This document shows positions 56,160 to 64,000 of a stretch of 64,000 bases of DNA, in pieces. The stretch is from contig NC_054878.1 in assembly GCF_018320785.1 (NCBI RefSeq), positions 44,759,429 to 44,823,428 on the forward strand. Direction: 5' to 3'. The notes below the pieces were generated by a model. The model was not told where the DNA came from. It did no database searches and was given only the letters and a program-made list of their open reading frames with translations. How positions within the stretch are numbered: the stretch's first letter is position 1; each line of letters opens with the position of its first letter. The DNA comes from Cheilinus undulatus. Lineage: Eukaryota; Chordata; Actinopteri; Labriformes; Labridae. The translations under genes and the position numbers were made by a program.

Positions 56160-58157
56160 TCGATTTGTTAGTGTTCATTCTACTTGTTTTTCCACTCAAT
56201 TAACGCATAGGCTAGACTTGATTATTTATTTTGAAGGTGTCGTTCTAAACCGTTACCTCAGATCGTAGTTCACAAAAGAGGCAGCTTTATTTTCACAACA
56301 ATAAATGCAATTATTTATTTATAAATGCTGCGGTTTCACCTGTTGTAAAATTCCATCAGTGTTAAAGCGGCTTACATTATTTTCAGACCCATAGCTTTAA
56401 TACGAGAAAAAAAGAATATGGACCAAACATGTTCCAAACAGCCGTAAACAAAACAAACATAATCATTGATTAATTACAGTGAAAAAAAGAACGGTTCTGG
56501 CAGCTGAGAAGACTGATGCTGCCATTTTGATTTTGTCCATCAAATGATAGGTGCTGGCTTTATTGGAGGCCACATAATAAAGCATCTTTCTATCAGGTAC
56601 CAAAGCCAGAGAACTAGATGACATATCCAAATATGAAATAAATAGCCTACTCACAAAGCCAGCAGTACTTCATCAGCTCTTAGAAGAGCATCACATCTCA
56701 GTTTATAGTAATATTTTAACATCTTTTGGTTGCTATGACAACCAAAAGGGGCCTTTGGGGGGCTTGGACTTTGGTCTTGGGACCAGGGGTCCTCCCCAGG
56801 GACTTTTCTGGATCATCAGAACCAGTCTGATGCTGTATTATTCGCTCTTTGCTCTTATTGACATTCACATTCACAATGCTCATCTTCATCAGTGAAGATA
56901 ACTTTAGCCATATACAGTGTGTATAGATATATGTAGATCATTCTTTTTCAGTCCCCCTGGATATTGAGGCCCGTGGCAGTTGCCTGCCAGTTCTTTGCCT
57001 AATTAAACAACCTATGGCCTTGTCTTTACTGATGTGTGTTTATATGTGAAAGATATTTTATCTGTAATCATGGCTATATACAGTGAATTCTGCACACGCT
57101 TGTAAAGATTACAGCCCAGTTACTCAGTAACAATAAAAATGTAGTAAATAACTGATTAACAGGTCCACACCATCCTGGAGTTGCTCTAATCCAGGTCCAG
57201 TATTGGTTTATTAGGGTGTAAAGTTCAGATAGTATGTAGCAGAAAGATGTTATCTTCCTGTTTTTCCTCTGCTGACAGGCACGTCCAAAGATGAATCCTA
57301 GCCCAAGACTTTATAAAGAGTCTATCCAACCTTCACCAACTATATATAACCCCAAATACAAGTCAAGTTTCCAAACTAATGAATGAGAAGTTGAAATAAG
57401 ATTATTTCACATAAGATAAACAAAGACCAACAAACTAAAGAGAGCAGGCAGGCTGTTGTGCTCCAAAGGGCCTTAAGATAGTCATCATGGGTATTTGTAT
57501 AAAGTTGCTTCAACGATTAGGACATGTATTTTGAATGTAAATGAGGGAATAGATGTAGTTATACTATTTCTGCACATAACTTTGTCCTGCCTAAGGGTGA
57601 CTCACAAAAGCACATCCATACCATTCTCGAGCACCTAAGGCTGCACCCTAATTTAACTATTGACTAAGATCAAGGACACTTCAGCCTCCTAACCAACCAC
57701 TGGTCAAAGCAAGTGAGCTAATATGGGTCCTAATGCAAGCAGGATACAGTTCACACCACACTTCAGTCTCATTTTCAGAGTTTATTTCTTCAAGTTTGCA
57801 AATCATTTTCCTCTTCTTTGAACCAGATCTCTTCACATCTTTCATCAAACCTCAATCTTTAAGGAGTCACATCAATGACATAAATAACGTGGACAAAAAG
57901 TGACATGTACAAATGTAAACACGATGTTCTCCTCAGTAACAAGAGTTCATACTGACTCTACGAAGAAGCTTCCTCCTTTTTCATGTAGAAACTAAAAGAA
58001 ATAAGGCGTCTGAGTGGACTAGTCATTGGCACTTTTTAAAAAATACTGTGAAGATGTGGTTTAATCCATTATAACACAACAAGACAGTCTGGGAGGTCAG
58101 ACTGTTCGAGGAATGTGGAGGTGAGCAATCTGCTTCTTTGTTCATTCATTTAGTCAT
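56160..58157. other. Intergenic DNA between kidins220 and mboat2, no gene seen
   Basis: A 10-bp hairpin (CTTTTGGTTG / CAACCAAAAG) is at 56723-56748. AATAAA-type signals on the minus strand near 57782 could end a long mboat2 3' UTR. Otherwise nothing supported. Confidence 0.4.
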
Positions 58158-58982
58158 TTAACCTCCTAAGACCCTGCATGTACGTCCTATGGTTTTCCTA
58201 TAACATCTAAGAATTTCTGATATTTAAAACTTCAGAAATAATTGTCCAGAATGTTCACTGAAGTTTAGGTACTATTCTTAAAATGTTGGGAGAATTTCTT
58301 TTATAATTGTTAGGACTTTTCTAGAAAATTTCAGGGAATTTGTTTGGGGTTTTCGGACAGTTTGATTGGTAATTTTCAAGAATTTTGTGAAAACTTTGGA
58401 TTTGTTTTTTTTTTTTTCATGAAAATTTTGGAAATTTGTTTGTATCTGGAGGGAATTTATTTTTAATATTTTTAATTTCTGGGGTAATTTGCGTATAAAT
58501 TTGGAATATCTTCATAAAAATTTTGGCAATTTATTTTTATTTTCTTTGGAACTTGATTTTTTTTTCATTTTTATAAAATTGTGGGAAATTTGCTCCAAAT
58601 TTTTCACAAGTCCACATGGAATTTTTGATAATTTTTTAATATTTGGGAATATTTACCAAAATTTTGCGGTACTTTTTCGAGGAAACTTTAAGAATATCTA
58701 AGATTTTCCACAGAAATTTGTGGTAATCTCTTTGAAATGTTCAGGAATTTTTGAGGTTTTGGAAAGGAAAATTTCCAAGGAATTCAGAACTTCAATCCAG
58801 TTGTTTATTCCCTGCAGAAACAGGACTGTCGGAAGATTTGTAAAAATCAATTTTTTGGTGATAATTTATTTCCATTTAAAGATAAAGCTGAGCTATTAAA
58901 CTTTTCAGATCCTCCTAATCCCAAATCAGTGGGAGACTCTGAAAATGAATTCCAAACAAAAGCTCAGGTCTCAGGAGGTTAA
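58158..58982. mobile_element. piggyBac-like non-autonomous element with internal array
   Basis: TTAACCTCCTAAGACC at the left and the reverse of TTAACCTCCTGAGACC at the right, both starting with the TTAA target site. The interior repeats GGGAATTTGTTT and AATTTTGGAAATTTG-type units. Confidence 0.8.
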
Positions 58983-59045
58983 CCAGTTTCTCAACCTGAT
59001 ATCAGGCTCTTATTATATGCTCTGTTCCCTTTGCCTCCTGTCTAG

Positions 59046-59427
59046 TAGGGTTGTCATCATATCTGATTTTAAACTTTGATAGTAAAAATCAAGCAATGCT
59101 TGTATTTTTTCATACCACAGCAAAAAGAGTCCAAGGTTAGGTGGATTTAGCAATAATGGACTTTCATTTTGGATGAACCACTAGCCATTTAAAGCTGACC
59201 TTCTGGTTGCTGATTGGTCAGCAACCAGAAGGTGATTCATAGCAATGATTCATAAAACCAATGAAAGGGTGAAAAATTGAAGGTAGTGAACACTTTTTAG
59301 AGGCAGTGTAAATGGATGTCAGGGATTTGGTACTTTTTAATACTGTCTGTATTGAAAAGACAGGTTGTAAAATGTAAAAGACGTGGTATCAAAGCATAGC
59401 AAAGTATCAGGTACTTTGACAACCCTA
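59046..59427. mobile_element. Short hAT-like element with a perfect hairpin
   Basis: TAGGGTTGTCA at the left and inverted at the right. Flanks CTGTCTAG and CTTTCTTG agree at 6 of 8 bases. 59198-59233 is a perfect 16-bp stem (ACCTTCTGGTTGCTGA and its complement) with a 4-base loop. Confidence 0.7.
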
Positions 59428-59852
59428 CTTTCTTGTCTTCCCTTCAATGATTCATTCAGCAGAACATGAAACTGGATCAGTTCATTTCTACAAAGATGGC
59501 CATGGCAGTTCAGGCAGTCTGAATAGTTCTTTCCACAGTTTCTCCACAGGAAGTGACAGAAAAATGTATTTATATAACCTCCATCAACACGCATTCCTCT
59601 CAGTCTGCCACCTTGTCATAAAAAGTTCCCGCCTGTTGGCTGTGCTGAGTCCAAACGGGGTCCTGGCAGTTGTACATCTTCGTAAACAGTTTGGTTGTGA
59701 AACGTTTCATGACAGGCCTTAGAAATCAGGACCGTTTGTGTCCTCCACGCCCATCAGGGAGCCTGTGCCCAGACCAGAGGAAGATTTGAACAGTTTTATT
59801 CCACCTCCTCATCTTTTTATACAAGTTCACAGAAATAGAAACGCTGCCGATC

Positions 59853-60030
59853 TCATGTGGTTTTCTCCTTGCGGCTGTAGTTGCTGTCTGTTGCCTCTGA
59901 GTGGCCCTGGACTTCGTCTGGCACCTGGAGAAGGTTCTTCTGCTGCTCTTTGAGGCGGAGATGTCTCGGTTTGACGGGTAACGCCACGGCGAGCAGGATG
60001 CAGCCAATATGGAGGCTGAAGTACCAGGAC
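59853..60030 (-). CDS. mboat2: mboat2 last exon
   Basis: 178 bases to the TGA at 59855-59853. It holds a final hydrophobic helix (WYFSLHIGCILLAVALPV) and a charged cytosolic tail without ER-retrieval consensus. Confidence 0.9.
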
Positions 60031-63000
60031 CTGCAGGGAGGAGAAAAGGGGAGGATTAGACACAATCGAAGGTTTCTGATACTCCTCAAAGATTTCTGGT
60101 CAACAATAGTTTTACTCCTTTGGTACTTTATGATCACACACATTTTAATATATTACAATGTATGGAGTCAGGGGCGTAGCTAGGAATTTTGGGCCCCCAG
60201 AAAGAATATAAACAAAGGGCCCCCCTTAACTGGCAAGCCAAGCAACAAATGTTGCATAATTTTTTTTTTACAAATATATATGCTTTTTAATGTATTTTTG
60301 AAGCGTAATTTCTCCATTTATGAGCAATATTTTTAACATGGTTAAGTTGAGTTTACTTGCATTATTTCACAGCACTGGACCATACCATTTGGACATTTTT
60401 AGGGGAGGAGTTGAGGCCCCCCAGTATTTATTTTACTGTATTTGATACAAATTTCAGTCTGCTGACCAATTCATTTTGTTTCTTTTGATAAATAATGTCA
60501 GTAATTACTCAGAAAAAATAGATAAAAACACACTTTTAATTGTAGGCTCCTCAAGGGCCCCTCCCTACTGTGGGCCTGGGTAATCAGTAACACCCCCACC
60601 CCGTGCTACTCCCCTGTATGGTGTCATTATTGCTGCAAAACATGAGACTGCATTTCAACGTATATTCAGTTCTTCCAACAGACTTCATTTTGGCTTTAAA
60701 AAGTACTTAAATTACTCAGCGATTTAAGCTGGATTCACTTTTAGCCATCTTTTTACAGATGTTAAATAATTTCTGTTAAGGTTTGGTTATTATTTTTGGG
60801 TCTCAGACATTTAAAACTTGTGTGTACAATGCCTATAAAAAGTATTCACCCCTTTCATCCTTTTACTGAATTTATAAATCAATCATGGTCAATAAAATTT
60901 GGCTTTTTTAAAAAAACATAACTCTTCAATGTCAAAGTGATAACAGATTTCCACGAAAAAATGTAAGTTAAACCAAAAGTAAATGTAATGTATAAAAAGT
61001 GATTCCGTAACTAGTTTACAGCCAATTGGTTCTAGAAGTAACACAATTAGTGAAATGGGGATCATTTAGTTGTAGTATAAAGACAACTGTGTCTGGAAGC
61101 TCCAGTCACTAGTTAATAAGTATTCCTGGCTACCATTACACCATGAAGACAAAAGAACACACCAAGAAACTCAGAGAAAAGGTTACTGAAAAGTCTAAGT
61201 CATGGCATGGATACAAAAAAATTTCAAGGTACTGAACATCCCCTAGAGTTCAGTTAAATCCATCATGAAGAAATGGAGGGAATATGGCACTTATGTAAAC
61301 CTGCCAAGATCAGGCCGTCCTCACAAACTGAGTGAGCGTGCAAGAAGGAGACTAGTAAGAGAGGCCACCAAGATACCTATGACTACTCTGAAGGAGTTCC
61401 AAGCTTCAGCGGCTGAGGTGGGAGAGACCCTGCAGCGGTGAAGCACGGTGGTGGCAGCATCATGCTGTGGGGATGCTTCTTGAAAATGAATGCAGCAAAA
61501 TGGTTTAAAGACAACAAGGTGAATGTTCTGGAGCAGCTGCGTCAAAGCCCAGACTTCAATCCAACTGAGAATTTGTGTCTGGACTTGAAAGGGCTGTTCA
61601 TACATGATCCCTGTGCAGAGCTTGAGCAGTTTTGTAAAGAAGAATGGAGTAAAATTTCAGTGTCCAGAAGTTTGAGTCTGATCGAGACCTATCCACACAG
61701 ACTCAGAGCTGTGATTGCAGCAAAAGGTGACTACTAAATACTGACTTGGAGGGGGTGAATATTTATGTAGTGACTTATTTTACATGACATTTTTGTATTT
61801 AATTGACCTTAATGTGTAGAAAATTGTTTTTTTTATTTGACATCAAAGAGTATTTTTTATATTTGTCAAAAAGCAAAATTATACTGACCATGATTGATTA
61901 ATAAAACCAATTAAAGGTTAAAACATTTAAGGAATGAGATCTTCTTGATGAGATAAAAGCAAATGTCTCCTGAAGAACAGCACGGCAACAACAGGCAGAG
62001 CAAACATGATTGGTCCATCCTCTACCTGTTTCCTATTGGTTAGCACATGAAAACAAAAACAATCTAAACTCCAGTAAAACACTGACACCAATCTAGTACA
62101 AAGACAAACTCGTTCCGTTCGCTGACCTGTAAAACTTGAGCGATGGACCCACAGACAGCAGGACGAAAGGCACCACCGTGTAGCAGATGGCGATCTGGGT
62201 GGCGGCCCACGTGATGACATCATAAACCAATTTATGGGTGGATGACTGCAGGAAGTATGGACGAACGTTGTGTCGAACCTGTGACGACAAAGTATCTATT
62301 AAAGAAGCTACAGGAAGGTACAGAAAAATCTGAAATAAAGGTTCATCAGATCACAGCTAACATAGAGTTAGTGCATCTGCCTCGTACAGAATTTACTAAT
62401 ACACAGTAATGGTTAGTGATAATATGGGAAAGCTTCAATAGGAAACGTTTAGAAAAAGGCAGAAGCTTTGAAAAAAGCTCAGAGGGTGATTGGATGAACA
62501 TTCTGTCTGTCACATCTCTACAGGCCAATCAGAGCAACCAACATGTGACGTAGCCGCTATCAAGCGACCGAGGAATAACACAAAACATGGCGACTATAGA
62601 CATGTAAGTACTTGACTTTTGTCGTTTTTGAAAAGAAAACAACTCACTGCTGTTCTTGGTTCTTTTAATAAAGAAACAGTCAAGTTCTGATAAAACTGGC
62701 ATTTTAGCAGCATCCACGCTAAGCTCTTCCGCCTCTCACTGCTGCTTGTTTACGTCACGCCTGAAAGCACTGCCCCTCGTCACTGATTGGTCCTGTCACT
62801 TTCTAACCAGGCCCAAACGGTTCAAATGGGAGCTTTTCAAGATGGATTCGCCAGTGAAAAACAAGGAAACAGGCATATCCATCTGCTTTGCAAGGTTAGC
62901 ATGTGGTTGGTTCTCCACGAAATCCATGAGCAGAAAAACATTTCAAGCAAGGAGAGGAAGTTCCGTATATGGGCAGAGAAAAATCAGAGGGTGTTAGTTT

Positions 63001-63855
63001 CATAAACAAGCGAGAGGAGCAAAATATCAGGTATTAATGGAACATTTGAAGAAAAATCTGAGCATAAGATTGTTACGTCATGCTCTCAACACACTAAAAT
63101 GTGCTCTTGAGTTTTGCAACAATAATGACTCCATAAGTTAGTGTCAAATCTCGTCTTCTGTCTTTTATAAAGCATCATTGGTTTCATGACAGGCGCTACA
63201 CAAATCTATTAATAAACTATTATTATTTTCATTATTAGTAGTAGTAGTAACTCCTTAGCTAAGAGCAAGGACAGCTCACCGCTCTGGCAGCCAGCGTGAT
63301 GACGATGCCGGTGAGGAAGGTGAGGTAGTAGCCTGGATACGCTCCATGCCACATGGCCGACAGGATGAAGGTGGCTGCTGTTGGGTGGTAGGGACAGCGC
63401 TCGTAACACACCCTGCCACAATAACACAAATGCACAAGTAGAAACACACATTAATGCTGTTACCCCATCCTAAATCAGGTTACGTTCTCTTCTCCTGCTG
63501 GTTGAGAACACTAGATTTCGACTACAGTGAAAAACATTAGAAATAGATTTAATAAATGTGGTGATCACCTTTTCAGCCAGTGAGCCGTCTGAATGTTCCA
63601 GTTATCGAGGAAAACTTTGAAGCTGGTGGCTAACTGAAACAAAAACACGAACTGTTTACAAAAATATGTGTAAAATGGATTTATCATAGCGTATGGCTTT
63701 AGCAGAGATTAGCACATCCAAGGACAGTTTTCTCTGTCCTGCTGTCCTCACCTCGATGTTGATGATCCTCAGGTTGGAGATGAGGTCCCAGCGGGGGGAG
63801 CCGTCCGCGTCGTAGCCATTAAAGCCGAAACCAGCGGCGTTGTTGATCGCATCCG
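59853..63855 (-). CDS. mboat2: Membrane-bound O-acyltransferase 2 (mboat2), last five coding exons, 5' part outside the window
   Basis: Lysophospholipid acyltransferase of the MBOAT family, an endoplasmic reticulum multi-pass membrane enzyme that re-acylates lysophosphatidylethanolamine and related lipids (family knowledge). Exons: 63855-63752, 63633-63569, 63412-63280, 62278-62127, 60030-59853, all GT-AG and in frame. They encode ADAINNAAGFGFNGYDADG, FLDNWNIQTAHWLKR, ILSAMWHGAYPGYYLTFLTG, TQIAICYTVVPFVLLSVG and a basic tail ending SRKEKTT. The family's catalytic Asn (in DNWN) and His (in WHG) are present 31 residues apart. MBOAT1 is similar, but adjacency to kidins220 in the human order and orientation favours MBOAT2. 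A possible poly(A) signal AATAAA lies at 59800-59795, 53 bases after the stop. Confidence 0.93.
60169..60616. mobile_element. CAGGGGCG-ended hAT-like element in mboat2's last intron
   Basis: Left CAGGGGCGTAGCTAGG, right (reverse) CAGGGGAGTAGCACGG. Flanks TATGGAGT and TATGGTGT are an 8-base target duplication with one mismatch. 448 bases. Confidence 0.88.
60825..61930 (+). mobile_element. Tc1-like transposon, degenerate, in mboat2's last intron
   Basis: Left end TACAATGCCTATAAAAAGTA with the GTATTCACCCC block typical of fish Tc1. The right side has GGGGGTGAATATTTATG and inverted CAATCATGGTCA. It contains a deleted transposase. Confidence 0.85.
61143..61737 (+). pseudogene. Broken Tc1-like transposase
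   Basis: N-terminal helix-turn-helix part (KKLREKVTEKSKSWHGYKKI, then NLPRSGRPHKLSERARRRL in a shifted frame) and C-terminal part (GGGSIMLWGCF, SPDFNPTENLCLDLKGLF) flank a deletion that removes the first catalytic aspartate. In-frame stops and frameshifts are present. Confidence 0.85.
62127..62278 (-). CDS. mboat2: mboat2 exon with the last but one membrane helix
   Basis: 152 bases, from VRHNVRPYFLQSSTHKLVYD through the hydrophobic TQIAICYTVVPFVLLSVGPS to KFYR. Confidence 0.93.
62424..62899. mobile_element. Left-truncated copy of the TAACCTTGC-ended transposon
   Basis: Matches 29135-29641 (GGCAGA, GTGATTGGATGAACATTCTG, GCATCCACGCTAA, CTGAAAGCACTGCCCCTCGT) and ends GCAAGGTTAG. The left inverted end is missing. 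Confidence 0.8.
63150..63250. repeat. Retroposon-type tail with ATT/AGT microsatellite
   Basis: GACAGGCGCTACACAAATCTAT followed by ATTATTATT and AGTAGTAGTAGT runs, a common end of fish retroposons. Confidence 0.5.
63280..63412 (-). CDS. mboat2: mboat2 exon with the catalytic His
   Basis: 133 bases, VCYERCPYHPTAATFILSAM followed by WHGAYPGYYLTF. The His of WHG is the conserved catalytic histidine. Confidence 0.94.
63569..63633 (-). CDS. mboat2: mboat2 exon with the catalytic Asn
   Basis: 65 bases, ATSFKVFLDNWNIQTAHWLK. The Asn after Trp is the conserved MBOAT active-site residue. Confidence 0.92.
63752..63855 (-). CDS. mboat2: mboat2 exon with ADAINNAAGFGF
   Basis: 104 bases, borders CTCAG|CGGATG and ATCGAG|GTGAGG. 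Encodes DAINNAAGFGFNGYDADGS and WDLISNLRIINIE, nearly as in human. Confidence 0.93.
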
Positions 63856-64000
63856 CTGAGGTTAAAAAGAAATATATTAGACTGATGAATAATGGCTTCA
63901 GGTGATGTTTGGTTACTCTACATGTGATCTGCAGAATATTTTGTTTTATTTTAACAAACTTTAAGACAGTGCTACACTCAGTGCTCACACATTAACATAA

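Overview
The window is nuclear DNA of a ray-finned (teleost) fish, probably a percomorph (the group is inference). Support comes from spliced genes with GT-AG introns and vertebrate-type proteins, a tRNA-derived SINE, Tc1-like transposons of typical fish type, and many short hAT- and piggyBac-like non-autonomous elements. There are no bacterial operons, CRISPR arrays or phage genes. Most open frames are shadows of simple repeats or lie opposite real exons.

Three protein-coding genes are supported, all on the minus strand. (1) kidins220 (ARMS) runs from a non-coding first exon near 55.8-55.96 kb to a stop codon at 24765. I reconstructed 28 coding exons with GT-AG borders; they join without a frame break into about 1746 residues: ankyrin repeats, a KAP-type P-loop NTPase with four membrane helices, a proline-rich part, a SAM-like domain and a C-terminus ending in a PDZ-binding tail. 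(2) Upstream of it, in the same orientation, are the last five coding exons of mboat2 (59853-63855); its 5' exons lie beyond the window. The KIDINS220-MBOAT2 neighbourhood is the same in human. (3) An intronless gene for a secreted protein with two C-type lectin-like domains lies at 17350-18057, beyond the 3' end of kidins220.

Layout. 1-17 kb is gene-free: two (ATCC)n arrays with duplicated flanks, a complete hAT-like element (3948-5033) filled with GTGGCAAAAA-type repeats, a retroposon 3' fragment, a 67-bp minisatellite (8.5-9.5 kb), further GTGGCAAAAA arrays, a pentanucleotide array and a long inverted GTGGCAAAAA-family block running up to the lectin gene. 17.3-18.1 kb is the lectin gene. 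18.8-19.7 kb is a 29-bp minisatellite. 19.9-20.8 kb is a piggyBac-like element. 23.1-24.7 kb is a hAT-like element that begins 59 bp after the kidins220 stop codon. 24.8-56 kb is kidins220, its introns loaded with transposons and tandem arrays. 56-59.8 kb is intergenic, with one piggyBac-like and one hAT-like element. 59.8-64 kb is mboat2.

The most unusual observations are two kidins220 introns whose tandem arrays appear to be built from the gene's own 5' splice site. Intron 4 carries 17 exactly spaced 39-bp copies of the exon 4 donor, and every extra copy would add an in-frame stop if used. Intron 22 holds an older, diverged array of the same kind. A second theme is that several unrelated short transposons (hAT-like and piggyBac-like, most with recognisable target-site duplications) each contain their own internal degenerate minisatellite.
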